Assembly (NCBI GenBank): GCA_018432315.1
Contig: JAHDLB010000002.1
Span: 62,001 to 126,000 of the forward strand
Reading direction: 5' to 3'
Source: Anaerolineae bacterium
GTDB lineage: Bacteria > Chloroflexota > Anaerolineae > Aggregatilineales > Aggregatilineaceae
DNA length: 64,000 bases
Part shown: piece after piece, positions 1-11,243 of the stretch
Position numbering within the stretch: position 1 is the stretch's first letter
Layout: every line of letters starts with the position of its first letter
Notes under the pieces: generated by a model
Told to the model about the DNA's origin: nothing
Seen by the model: only the letters and a program-made list of their open reading frames with translations
Databases searched by the model: none
Position numbers and translations under genes: made by a program

Positions 1-695
1 TCGCCCCGGTGATCGCCGTCCACGGCAACGACGAGCTGGCCGGCGCGCCGGACGTTCTGCCGGGCCGGCAGGTGATCGCCCTGGCCGGGCGGCGGATCCT
101 GCTGGCGCACGGGCATCACCCCGATCGCGCCGAAGAGATGGCGGATCGCAAGGTGGACGACTGGCATCCCAAGCTGGCGCGCTGGGCGGGAATGGCGCGG
201 GCGGCGGGCGCGTCGATCCTCGTGTACGGCCATACGCACGTCGGCTGGGCGATCGAGCACAGCGGCGTGTGGCTGGTGAACCCGGGCGCGATTGCCGGGG
301 GCAACCACATGCTCCGGCAGGCGCGGCAGACGGTCGTCCGCATGACGCTGAACGGGGGCCAGCCGCCGAACATCACCTACCTCGATCTGGCCGAGCCGGA
401 GCGGCCCTTCGCGCCCGCCGTCGATCCGGACGCGGGCTTCCTGGCCGCGTTCGCCCACGTCGCCGAATCGATCGCCACGCCGGCCCTCGACGCGGAGCGC
501 GACTGGTGGATCGAGCACGTCTTCGCGCTCGCGCCGGACCCCGTCCGCGACGCGCTGCGCCGCGTCATGTACCGCTGCCTGGATGGGGAACTGCCGCAGA
601 TCGACCTGCCCGACCTGTCGGCGGAACTGCTGGCCGCGCCGGACGTGCCCGCCGAGGTCAAAGATCGCGTGCGCGCCCGGTGGGGTGCGGCGTAA
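1..695 (+). CDS. metallophosphoesterase, YfcE-like, 5' truncated by the window edge
   Basis: The reading frame is open from the first bases, so the true start lies upstream. The visible part has the calcineurin-like phosphoesterase motifs: HGNDE (the GN[HC][DE] metal-binding block), the histidine-rich LAHGHHP, GHTHV and NPGAIAGGN, in the order and spacing of small YfcE/MJ0936-type phosphodiesterases. The N-terminal DxH block must be outside the window. About 100 residues follow the catalytic domain and look like a small helical extension of no known role. The family hydrolyses phosphodiester or phosphomonoester bonds with a two-metal centre. It ends 77 bases before the KAS III gene and is probably separate from that operon. 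Confidence 0.8.
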   Translation, partial: APVIAVHGNDELAGAPDVLPGRQVIALAGRRILLAHGHHPDRAEEMADRKVDDWHPKLARWAGMARAAGASILVYGHTHVGWAIEHSGVWLVNPGAIAGGNHMLRQARQTVVRMTLNGGQPPNITYLDLAEPERPFAPAVDPDAGFLAAFAHVAESIATPALDAERDWWIEHVFALAPDPVRDALRRVMYRCLDGELPQIDLPDLSAELLAAPDVPAEVKDRVRARWGAA

Positions 696-772
696 CTGGC
701 GCGTAACTCGCCCGGCGTATGGTACGATCACCAAGAGAGCCGTTTTTGTTTAGCCGACCCTGGAAACACTTT

Positions 773-1795
773 ATGACAGCCATCGAACTCCCCCCGATCG
801 GCATCGCGGGCATCGGGACGTATATCCCCTCGACGGTCGTGACCGGCGCCGAGATCGCCGCGCGCACCGGCCTGCCCGAATTCGTCGTGCTGGAGAAAAT
901 GGGCATCCGCGAGATTCACGTCGCCGGGCCGGACGACACGATCACCGCCATGGCGAGCCGGGCCGCCCAGTGCGCGCTCGACGATGCCGGCCTCGATCCC
1001 GCCGAGCTCGATCTGGTGGTCTATCACGGCAGCGAGTACAAGGACCATATCGTGTGGTCCGCCGCCTCGAAGATCCAGAACCTGATCGGCGCGAGCAACG
1101 CCTACGCGTTCGAGATGTACGCGCTGTGCGCCGGGGCGCCGATCGCCTACAAAGCCGTGCGCGACATGATGCGCGTCGATCCGCGCCTGAACAACGTGCT
1201 GCTGGTGTCCGCCAGCCGCGAGAACGACCTGATCGACTTCGGCAATATGCGCACCCGCTTCATGTTCAACTTCGGCGCGGGCGGCGGCGCGACGATCTTC
1301 CGGCGCGGGCTTGAACGCAACCTCGTGCTCGAGTCGGCAGTGCGCACCGACGGCTCGCTGGCGGATACGGTCGTCATGACGCCCGCCGAGGGCGATCCGG
1401 CGCTGCTGCCCGCGGAGATGGGCACGCTACACGGGCGGCTGGACGTGCGCCACGCCGACTACATGGCCGAGCGCCTGGGCGCGGTGTCGCTCGATCGCTT
1501 CGTCGAGGTCATCACCGAGGCGGTGCAGGTCAGCGGGCGCGACCTGCGCGACCTGCGCTTCCTGGGGATCACCCACATGAAAAATTCGTTCTACCGCGAA
1601 ATCCTCGGCGCGGTCGGCCTGACGCCGGAACAGTCGGTATATCTCGACCACTACGGCCACATCCAGAGCGTGGACCAGGTGCTGGCGCTGGAGCTGGGGC
1701 TGGCCCAGGGCCGAGTCCGCGACGGCGATTTGATCGTCCTGGCCGGGGCGGGCACCGGCTACACGTGGAGCGCCACGGCGGTCCGCTGGGGCTGA
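773..1795 (+). CDS. KAS III-like (FabH/thiolase fold) condensing enzyme with altered triad
   Basis: This is a 340-residue protein of the beta-ketoacyl-ACP synthase III family, which condenses or cleaves acyl thioesters. The catalytic cysteine is C119 in YALCAGAP and the first histidine is H268 in ITHMKNS. The position of the conserved Asn (FabH YGNTSAAS) is His here (YGHIQS, H296), so the triad reads Cys-His-His. The C-terminal GAGTGYTW block is intact. I chose the ATG at 773 because residues before it in the longer frame do not resemble the family. A -10-like TACGAT lies at 723-728. It is the first gene of the run that ends with the Liv transporter. A fatty-acid FabH role is less likely given the neighbours. 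Confidence 0.82.
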   Translation: MTAIELPPIGIAGIGTYIPSTVVTGAEIAARTGLPEFVVLEKMGIREIHVAGPDDTITAMASRAAQCALDDAGLDPAELDLVVYHGSEYKDHIVWSAASKIQNLIGASNAYAFEMYALCAGAPIAYKAVRDMMRVDPRLNNVLLVSASRENDLIDFGNMRTRFMFNFGAGGGATIFRRGLERNLVLESAVRTDGSLADTVVMTPAEGDPALLPAEMGTLHGRLDVRHADYMAERLGAVSLDRFVEVITEAVQVSGRDLRDLRFLGITHMKNSFYREILGAVGLTPEQSVYLDHYGHIQSVDQVLALELGLAQGRVRDGDLIVLAGAGTGYTWSATAVRWG

Positions 1796-1809
1796 GAGGA
1801 GGACGGCAC

Positions 1810-2466
1810 ATGACACCATCGGCATTGATCGTCTATGGGGGATATGCTGGCCACGAGCCGGAGAAGACGACCGGGCTGGTCGCCGGGATGCTGGGCGCGC
1901 TGGACTTCGAAACCGTCCAGGTGCCGGCGCTCGATCCGCTGGTCGATGCGGACTACCTTGCCGGGTTCGACCTGGTCGTGCTCAACTGGTCGGTGGATAC
2001 CGTCACCGACGAGCAGGTCGCCGGGCTGGCCGCGGCGGTCGAGCGCGGGACCGGCTTCGCCGGGTGGCACGGCGGCCAGGGCGTCACGCTGGAGGGCAGC
2101 GGGTCGCTGATGTTTCTGGCCGGCGGGCGCTTCGTGGCGCACCCGGGCGGCAAGATTCGCTACACCGTCCAGATGGCCGACCGCGAGCACCCGATCACCG
2201 CCGGGCTGGACGATTTCAGCCTGCACTCCGAGCAGTACTACATGCTGGTCGACCCGTCGAACCAGGTGCTGGCGACGACGACCTTCGGCGGCGAGCACCT
2301 GCCCTGGATCGCCGGGACCGTGATGCCGGTGACGTGGGTGCGGCGCTGGGGCGCGGGGCGGATCGCGTACTGCGCGCTGGGGCACGACGCCGCCGAGTTC
2401 GAGATCCCCCAGGTGCGCGAGATGGTTCTCCGCGGGCTGCTGTGGGCGGCTCGCGCGGCACACTAA
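1810..2466 (+). CDS. ThuA-like domain protein
   Basis: This 218-residue protein matches the ThuA-like fold, a class I glutamine-amidotransferase-like family named after Rhizobium ThuA of trehalose use. Visible family features are the N-terminal YGGYAGHEP, the FDLVVLNWS strand, GFAGWHGG, the GGRFVAHP block, REHPITAGL, and the C-terminal GAGRIAYCALGHD. It has no signal peptide and is probably cytoplasmic. The start follows a strong GAGAGGAGG ribosome site, 15 bases after the KAS gene. ThuA proteins usually sit with sugar oxidoreductases, so its presence among acyl-CoA genes is odd. Its reaction here is unknown. Confidence 0.8.
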   Translation: MTPSALIVYGGYAGHEPEKTTGLVAGMLGALDFETVQVPALDPLVDADYLAGFDLVVLNWSVDTVTDEQVAGLAAAVERGTGFAGWHGGQGVTLEGSGSLMFLAGGRFVAHPGGKIRYTVQMADREHPITAGLDDFSLHSEQYYMLVDPSNQVLATTTFGGEHLPWIAGTVMPVTWVRRWGAGRIAYCALGHDAAEFEIPQVREMVLRGLLWAARAAH

Positions 2467-2484
2467 AGCGAAAGAGGGCATGTG

Positions 2485-3231
2485 ATGGACAAACGTTTAT
2501 CGAATCGCGTGGCGCTGGTCACCGGCGGCGGGGGCGGCATCGGCAAGGCGGTCGCCCTGCGCTTCGCCCGCGAAGGCGCCAGAGTGGTCGTGATCGACAT
2601 CGTCGCGGAGGCGGCGCAGGCCGTCGCGGACGAGATCGTGGCGGCGGGCGGCGCGGCGCTGGCGGTCACCTGCGACGTCACGCAGCGCGACCAGGTCGAG
2701 GCGCTGGTGAGGCAGGTGCTGGACGCCTATGGGCAGATCGACATCCTGTGCAACAACGCCGGGATCACGCGCGACGCGCGGCTGGTGAAGATGACCGAGG
2801 ATGAGTTCGATTCCGTGGTGGACGTCAACCTCAAGGGCGTGTTCAACCTGACGCAGGCCGTCGCCCCGCACATGATCGAGCGCGGCTATGGCCGCGTGAT
2901 CAGCACATCGTCGATCGTCGGCCTGTACGGCAATTTCGGCCAGACCAACTACGTCGCCACCAAGGCGGGCGTGATCGGCATGACGCGCGTCTGGGCGCGC
3001 GAGCTGGGCCCGAAGGGCATCACCGCCAACGCCATCGCGCCCGGCTTCATCGCCACCGACATGATCAAGACCGTGCCGCAGAAAGTGCTGGACGACTTCG
3101 CGGCCCGCACGCCGGTTCGCCGCCTGGGCACGCCCGAAGACATCGCCAACGCCTACCTGTTCCTGGCGTCGGAAGAGTCGTCGTTCGTCAACGGGATCGT
3201 GTTGAGTGTCGATGGTGGGCTGGTGTTGTAA
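2485..3231 (+). CDS. SDR-family oxidoreductase, FabG-like 3-oxoacyl reductase
   Basis: A classical short-chain dehydrogenase/reductase of 248 residues. It has the Rossmann motif TGGGGGIG (13-20), NNAG (90-93), the tetrad N115, S143, Y156 and K160, and the PGFIATDM segment after the active site. D38 follows the second strand (VVVID), which normally favours NAD over NADP. FabG-like enzymes interconvert 3-oxoacyl and 3-hydroxyacyl thioesters, which fits between the KAS and ligase genes. The ATG at 2485 lies about 7 bases after AAAGAGGG; a GTG directly before it is an alternative. The exact substrate cannot be told from sequence. Confidence 0.88.
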   Translation: MDKRLSNRVALVTGGGGGIGKAVALRFAREGARVVVIDIVAEAAQAVADEIVAAGGAALAVTCDVTQRDQVEALVRQVLDAYGQIDILCNNAGITRDARLVKMTEDEFDSVVDVNLKGVFNLTQAVAPHMIERGYGRVISTSSIVGLYGNFGQTNYVATKAGVIGMTRVWARELGPKGITANAIAPGFIATDMIKTVPQKVLDDFAARTPVRRLGTPEDIANAYLFLASEESSFVNGIVLSVDGGLVL

Positions 3232-3307
3232 ACTGAGAGCAGTAGCACGTCGCCGGGGCGCCCCGCGCGTCCCACGCCTTTTTTGAAAAGTCTTTTTTGA
3301 GCGAGCG

Positions 3308-4849
<1,542 letters not shown>

Positions 4850-4864
4850 ACAGGAGAGCGACAC

Positions 4865-5647
4865 ATGCCAACGGCAGCGATCGGCGATCTGAAGATGCAC
4901 TATCTCGAACAGGGGAGCGGCCAGCCCGTGGTGCTCATTCACGGCAACACGTCGAGCAGCGCGTGGTGGGAATACACGCTGGCCCGGATGGGCGGCGCGT
5001 ACCACTTCATCGCGCCCGACCTGCGCGGGCGGGGCGACACCGAGGGCCCGGCTGCCGACTGGACGATCGAAACCCTGGCGGGCGACGTGCGCGGCCTGGT
5101 GGCGCACCTGGGGCTCGGCCCGGCGCACCTCGTCGGCCACTCGCTTGGCTCGAATGTCGCGCTGCAATACGCGCTCGATGGCCCGGCGGACGTGAAAAGC
5201 CTGACGCTGTTGAATCCCGGCTGGGTGGCGGGGGATATGCCCGCCATGCTGGCGGATGCGGCGCGCATCGCGGCGATGGTCGCCAACAAGGACCAGCTCA
5301 AGCTGGCGCTGCGGGCGACGGCCATCAACCACCCGGACGATGACAACTGGAAACGCCTGGAAGCAGCCAGCCTGAAGCAGCGAGACGAGGCGAGCTTGCG
5401 CGGCCCGGCGGCGCTGCAAGCGTGGGCCGTGGCCGACCGGCTGGGCGAGCTGGACGGCATCCCGACGCTGGTCGTGCGCGGGGCCGAGGACCAATTCCTG
5501 AGCACGCGCGCCGTCTGCCAGCACATCCTGGACAACCTGCCCGGCGCGCGGTACCTGGAGATCCCCGGCGCGTCGCATTCGCCCAACGTCGAGACGCCGG
5601 ACGCGTGGGTCGCGGCCCTGCGCGAGCATCTCGCCAGCGTGGAATAG
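4865..5647 (+). CDS. alpha/beta hydrolase
   Basis: A 260-residue alpha/beta hydrolase fold enzyme. The oxyanion-hole block is LIHGNTSS (24-31), the nucleophile is S93 in GHSLGSN, the acid is probably D209 in RGAEDQF, and the base is H238 in GASHSPN. There is no signal peptide, so it acts in the cytoplasm. It could be an esterase, a thioesterase or a C-C bond hydrolase of the meta-cleavage type; the sequence alone does not decide. It starts 15 bases after the first ligase, behind AGGAGAG, and ends 10 bases before the second KAS gene, so it is almost surely co-transcribed. Confidence 0.87.
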   Translation: MPTAAIGDLKMHYLEQGSGQPVVLIHGNTSSSAWWEYTLARMGGAYHFIAPDLRGRGDTEGPAADWTIETLAGDVRGLVAHLGLGPAHLVGHSLGSNVALQYALDGPADVKSLTLLNPGWVAGDMPAMLADAARIAAMVANKDQLKLALRATAINHPDDDNWKRLEAASLKQRDEASLRGPAALQAWAVADRLGELDGIPTLVVRGAEDQFLSTRAVCQHILDNLPGARYLEIPGASHSPNVETPDAWVAALREHLASVE

Positions 5648-5657
5648 GGACCGGGCC

Positions 5658-6650
5658 ATGCCGCGTCACGCGCAGATCATCAGCACCGGGCGCTATCTGC
5701 CCGCCAGGGTGCGCACCAACGCCGAGCTCGACGCGCTGCTCGGTGAGCCGGTCGACCAGTGGCTGATCGACAACGTGGGCATCCGCGAGCGGCGGCTGAT
5801 CGGTGACGACGAGGTCACGTCCGACCTGGCGGTGCACGCCGCCCACCAGGCGCTGGACCGGGCCGGGCTGGCGCCCACCGATCTGGACCTGATCATCGTG
5901 GCGACCGATACGCCCGATTACGTCTCGCCGGGCACGGCGTCGGTCGTGCAGTTCAAGCTGGGCGCGGCCAACGCGGGCACGTTCGACATCAATAACGCCT
6001 GCGCCGCGTTCGTCACCGGCGTGGACATCGCCAGCCGCTACATCGCCACCGACGCGGCCTACAATCGCGTCCTGGTCGTCGGCGCGTATGGCATGACCCG
6101 CTTCGTGGACTGGACCAACAAGCGAACCTGCACCCTGTTCGGCGACGGCGCGGGCGCGGTGATCCTGGCGGCGGGCGACCGGCCCGGCTTCCTGGGCGCG
6201 AACGTCAAGTCCGACGGCGCGTTTCACGACTACATGGGCGTATTCATCGGCGGGACGGTGGAGCCGACCGGCGGCGACGGCACCCGCCCCCAGCGCCTGG
6301 AGATCCGCAAGCGCTTCCCGCCGGACACGAACAACAAAGGCTGGCCGCCGCTGGTCCGCGCGCTGATGGACAAGCTGGGCCGCCCGGTGGAGGCCATCGA
6401 CAAGATTTGTTTCACCCAGCTCAACCTGCGCACCATCGAGTACGTCATGCGCGAGCTGGGCCTGCCGATGGCGCGCACGCATACCACCATGGACAAATGG
6501 GGCTACACCGGCTCGGCGTGCATCCCGCTGGCCCTCGACGACGCGATCACCCAGGGCATCGGGCCGCGTCCGGGCGAGCTGGTGGTGTTCTGCGCCAGCG
6601 GCGCGGGCTACACGATGGCCGCTGCCGCGTTCGAGTGGACGGCAGACTAG
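5658..6650 (+). CDS. KAS III-like protein lacking catalytic His and Asn
   Basis: A 330-residue KAS III-fold protein, second of two in the operon. The nucleophilic cysteine is present (C115 in NNACAAF), as are FGDGAGAV and the C-terminal SGAGYT block. The His of the usual PHQAN motif is Thr (FTQLN, T253) and the Asn of GNTSAAS is Tyr (GYTGSA, Y283). With Cys-Thr-Tyr it should not decarboxylate malonyl-ACP in the standard way. It could be a transferase, a thioester-exchange enzyme, or a non-catalytic partner of the first KAS protein. The start is behind GGGACCGGGCC, a weak SD, but matches the family N terminus (ISTGRYLP). Confidence 0.83.
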   Translation: MPRHAQIISTGRYLPARVRTNAELDALLGEPVDQWLIDNVGIRERRLIGDDEVTSDLAVHAAHQALDRAGLAPTDLDLIIVATDTPDYVSPGTASVVQFKLGAANAGTFDINNACAAFVTGVDIASRYIATDAAYNRVLVVGAYGMTRFVDWTNKRTCTLFGDGAGAVILAAGDRPGFLGANVKSDGAFHDYMGVFIGGTVEPTGGDGTRPQRLEIRKRFPPDTNNKGWPPLVRALMDKLGRPVEAIDKICFTQLNLRTIEYVMRELGLPMARTHTTMDKWGYTGSACIPLALDDAITQGIGPRPGELVVFCASGAGYTMAAAAFEWTAD

Positions 6651-6669
6651 GTTTTTTGGAGATCGTCCT

Positions 6670-8211
<1,542 letters not shown>

Positions 8212-8346
8212 TAGCTGTGTGATTCGACTGTGCAACCGCACGGTAGGCTGTCGTGGAGCGAAAAGGAGGCAACGCTGAGCAGAAGCACCCTGGTTATGGT
8301 CACACTCTCTTCACTGTCCTGGTGATTATCAAAAAGGAGCTTTGAC

Positions 8347-9630
8347 ATGCGTAAAGTAACGTTAAGCCTGCTGGTTCTCGTCATGGCGCTGGCGCTGGTC
8401 GTGATGCCAGCCTACCGGGCGGACCGCATCGCCCGCGCACAGGACGGCGAGCCGCTCAAGGTCGGCCTGATCACCGATCTGTCGGCGGTGCTGGCCCTGT
8501 ACGGGATCGAGCTTCAGAACGGCTTCACCCTGGGCCTCGAATACGCGACCGAGGGCACGATGGAAGTCGCCGGGCGCCCGATCGAGATCGTGGTGCGCGA
8601 CTACGCCAACGACGCCGAGCTGGCCGCCACGCAAGCCCGCGAGCTGATCGAAGTCGAGGGCGTCGAGGTGCTGGTCGGCGCGCCGTCGTCGGGCGTCACG
8701 CTGGGCCTGGTCGATATCGCGGCGGAGTATGACGTCGTGCTGTTCGCCGCCCCGGCTGCCGACCCGCGCATCACCGGCGAGTTCTTCAAGCCGACCACCT
8801 TCCGCGTCTGCCGCAACTCGTACCAGGACGCGCTCGACATCGCCGCCTGGGCCGTCGAGAACGTGGGCAGCAAGTACGTCCAGCTCGCGCCCGACTACGC
8901 GTTTGGCTATGGCTCGGTCGCGGCGTTCGACTACGGCTTCCTGCAGAAGGGCGCCGAATTCGTGCAGGACGCGATCTACGCGCCGACCGACACCACCGAG
9001 TTCGGCCCGTACCTGCAGCAGGTTATCGACTCCGGCGCGGACGGCGTGATCATCACCTGGGCCGGCGCCACCTCGATCAACCTGTTCCAGCAGGCGACCG
9101 AGCTGGGCCTGGGCGTGGACCCCGACAAGCCCGTGATCATCACCGGCTTCAACTCCAACGACATCTTCATGGCCGTGGCGGACGAGTCGCAGATCGGCAA
9201 CATCGGCCTGATCGTCTACCACTACACCGCGCCGGATACCGAGATCAACGACTGGCTGGTCGAGCGCCACCGCGAAACCTACAGCGACGTGCCGGACCTG
9301 TTCACCGAATGCGGCTTTGCGACTGCCCAGGCGCTGGTCGCCGGTGTGGAAGCCGCCGAGGGCTCGACCTTCACCGAGGACCTGGTCCCCGCGCTGGAGG
9401 GCCTGCAGTTCGAGGGGCCGAAGGGCACCTACACGCTGCGCGCCGAGGATCACCAGGCGCTGCTGCCGATGTACGTCGTCCAGGTCGATAACGTCGACGA
9501 TCCGGACCAGGCTTTCTACACGCTGGTCGCCGAAGTGTCCGCTGAAGAAACCGCGCCGCCGTGCGAGGCGGGCGCCGACCGCAGCAGCGACACGCTCGAC
9601 TGCACGCCGCTGGTCGAGCGCGGCGAGTAG
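8347..9630 (+). CDS. branched-chain amino acid-type ABC substrate-binding protein (LivJ/K family)
   Basis: A 427-residue type I periplasmic-binding protein. An N-terminal signal of about 35 residues (charged RK, long hydrophobic stretch, then ARAQ before DGEPLKVG) precedes the mature start KVGLITDLSAV. There is no lipobox cysteine, so anchoring must be by the uncleaved helix or by another partner. The fold motifs QLAPDYAFGYG and GADGVIITWAG are visible. A short cysteine-containing tail (PPCEAGA, LDCTP) extends past the usual end. The start follows AAAAAGGAGCTTTGAC. The family binds branched amino acids, but relatives bind urea, amides and aromatic acids, and the neighbouring ligases point to a carboxylate. 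Confidence 0.9.
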   Translation: MRKVTLSLLVLVMALALVVMPAYRADRIARAQDGEPLKVGLITDLSAVLALYGIELQNGFTLGLEYATEGTMEVAGRPIEIVVRDYANDAELAATQARELIEVEGVEVLVGAPSSGVTLGLVDIAAEYDVVLFAAPAADPRITGEFFKPTTFRVCRNSYQDALDIAAWAVENVGSKYVQLAPDYAFGYGSVAAFDYGFLQKGAEFVQDAIYAPTDTTEFGPYLQQVIDSGADGVIITWAGATSINLFQQATELGLGVDPDKPVIITGFNSNDIFMAVADESQIGNIGLIVYHYTAPDTEINDWLVERHRETYSDVPDLFTECGFATAQALVAGVEAAEGSTFTEDLVPALEGLQFEGPKGTYTLRAEDHQALLPMYVVQVDNVDDPDQAFYTLVAEVSAEETAPPCEAGADRSSDTLDCTPLVERGE

Positions 9631-9651
9631 TCCCGTTCGCCTTTTCCGTGA

Positions 9652-9679
9652 TGGGGGGCGCGCCCCGGTGCGTCCCCCA
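9652..9679 (+). other. intercistronic RNA hairpin between binding protein and ATPase genes
   Basis: TGGGGG (9652-9657) pairs with CCCCCA (9674-9679), and the inner GCGC/GCGT extends the stem to 10 pairs with an 8-base loop. There is no T-run, so it is not a classical terminator. Hairpins of this kind after a binding-protein gene can stabilise the upstream mRNA and raise binding protein over membrane subunits; that role is inferred. Confidence 0.5.
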
Positions 9680-9711
9680 CGTGTCGAGCACTCAGTCAAG
9701 CGAGCAGACGT

Positions 9712-10509
9712 ATGTCGGAACAAATGCACCTCCTCGAAGGGCGCGGGCTGACGAAGGAATTCGGCGGGCTGGTGGCCGTTTCCGGCGTGGATATCCGCGT
9801 GCGCCAGGGCGATCTGCACTCGATCATCGGGCCCAACGGCGCGGGCAAAACCACGCTGTTCAACCTGCTGACCGGCAACCTGCCCCCCACCCGCGGCCAG
9901 GTGTTGTTCAAGGGGCAGGACATCACCGGCGAGCCGCTGTACCGCCGCGTGCACCTGGGGATCGGGCGGTCGTTCCAGATCACGAACATCTTCCCCAACC
10001 TGACCGTGCTGGAAAACGTCCGGCTGGCGGCCCAGGCGATGGGCGGCGACAGCGCCAAGTTCTGGTGGCATTTCCGCCGCTTCAAGCAGTACGAGGTCGC
10101 CGCGCTGGACGCCATCGCGCAGGTTGGCCTGGGCGACAAGGTCGGGATCCCGGCGCGCATCCTGCCCCACGGCGACCAGCGCAAGCTGGAGCTGGCGATC
10201 CTGCTGGCTTCCGACGCCGAGCTGCTGCTGCTCGACGAGCCGACCGCCGGCATGGCGACCGAGCAGGTGCCGGTCTTGATCGAGACGATCCAGCGCATCC
10301 AGCAGGCGACGCACAAGACGATCATGCTGGTCGAGCACAATATGAACGTCGTGATGAACATCTCGGACCGCATCACGGTGATGCACCAGGGCGAAGTGCT
10401 GGCCGAGGGCACGCCGCAGGAGATCACCCGGAACGAAACCGTCCAGAAGGCGTACCTGGGCGAGCTGTACGGCGATTTTGCCGAAATGATGGGGGGCGAA
10501 GCGCCATGA
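9712..10509 (+). CDS. branched-chain amino acid-type ABC transporter ATPase, LivG-like
   Basis: A 265-residue ABC ATPase. Walker A is GPNGAGKTT (40-48), the signature is the LivG-type HGDQRKLELA rather than LSGGQ, Walker B is LLLLDEPTAGM, and the H-loop lies in LVEHNMNVV. The C terminus ends with the LivG-style AYLGELYGDF segment. It energises the importer together with the following LivF-like protein. The stop overlaps the next start by 4 bases (ATGA), showing translational coupling. The start is the ATG at 9712; no strong SD is visible. Confidence 0.93.
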   Translation: MSEQMHLLEGRGLTKEFGGLVAVSGVDIRVRQGDLHSIIGPNGAGKTTLFNLLTGNLPPTRGQVLFKGQDITGEPLYRRVHLGIGRSFQITNIFPNLTVLENVRLAAQAMGGDSAKFWWHFRRFKQYEVAALDAIAQVGLGDKVGIPARILPHGDQRKLELAILLASDAELLLLDEPTAGMATEQVPVLIETIQRIQQATHKTIMLVEHNMNVVMNISDRITVMHQGEVLAEGTPQEITRNETVQKAYLGELYGDFAEMMGGEAP

Positions 10510-11228
10510 GCGCCACACCAACCCCGGCCCACATTCTCGAAGTGCGCGGCATCCACACCTTCATCGGCGAGTTTCACATCCTCGAAGGCGTGACGGTCGA
10601 GGTGCCGCCGGGCAGCATCACCGTGCTGTTGGGGCGCAACGGCGCGGGCAAGACGACCACGCTGCGCAGCATCATCGGCTTGGCGCCGCCCCGCGCGGGC
10701 GAGATCGCGTTCAAGGGCGTGCCGATTCACGGCCTGCGGGCGCACAAGATCGCGCAGATGGGCATCGGCTACGTGCCGGAGAAGCGGATCATCTTCCGCG
10801 ACCTGACCGTGGGCGAGAACCTGCTCATCGCCGAGCGCGACAAAGGCGACCTCGAGCGCAAGGCCGATTTCATCTTCGGCCTGTTCCCCGACCTCAAGCG
10901 GCTGTACCACCTGCCCGGCGGGCACCTGTCCGGCGGCCAGCAGCAGATGCTGGCGATTGCGCGCGCGCTGGTGGCCGACAACAGCTTGCTGCTGATCGAC
11001 GAGCCGAGCGAAGGGCTGGCCCCCGTGCTGATCGAGCACATGATGGAGGCCATCCGCCAGCTTTCGGCCAGCACGACCGTGCTGCTGGTCGAGCAGAACT
11101 TCCAGGTTGCCAGCCAGCTCGCCGAGCGCTACGTCATCATCGAGGAGGGCATCTCCGTGCACAGCGGGCTGATGGCCGACCTCGTGCAGGACAAGGCCCT
11201 GATCACGACCTACCTGGGCGTCGCGTAG
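10506..11228 (+). CDS. branched-chain amino acid-type ABC transporter ATPase, LivF-like
   Basis: A 240-residue ABC ATPase. Walker A is GRNGAGKTT (43-51), with the LivF hallmark GYVPEKRIIF, signature LSGGQQQMLAIARAL and Walker B LLLIDEPSEGLAP. The C-terminal AYLGVA-like end (TTYLGVA) is typical. I chose the ATG at 10506, which overlaps the stop of the LivG-like gene, because the frame before it does not look like the family. It forms the ATPase heterodimer with the LivG-like protein on the inner face of the membrane. Confidence 0.93.
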   Translation: MSATPTPAHILEVRGIHTFIGEFHILEGVTVEVPPGSITVLLGRNGAGKTTTLRSIIGLAPPRAGEIAFKGVPIHGLRAHKIAQMGIGYVPEKRIIFRDLTVGENLLIAERDKGDLERKADFIFGLFPDLKRLYHLPGGHLSGGQQQMLAIARALVADNSLLLIDEPSEGLAPVLIEHMMEAIRQLSASTTVLLVEQNFQVASQLAERYVIIEEGISVHSGLMADLVQDKALITTYLGVA

Positions 11229-11243
11229 GGACCGGAGGATCAC

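Noticed and set aside
3255-3300. GC palindrome followed by T-runs before the first acyl-CoA ligase, terminator-like
   Set aside because: The T-runs do not follow the stem directly, and the genes on both sides appear to belong to one operon. It may be a weak or partial terminator, but I cannot support it.
8262-8275. SD-like AAAAGGAGG upstream of the binding-protein gene
   Set aside because: No ATG or GTG frame of useful length follows within reach, and the binding-protein gene has its own site at 8333-8339.
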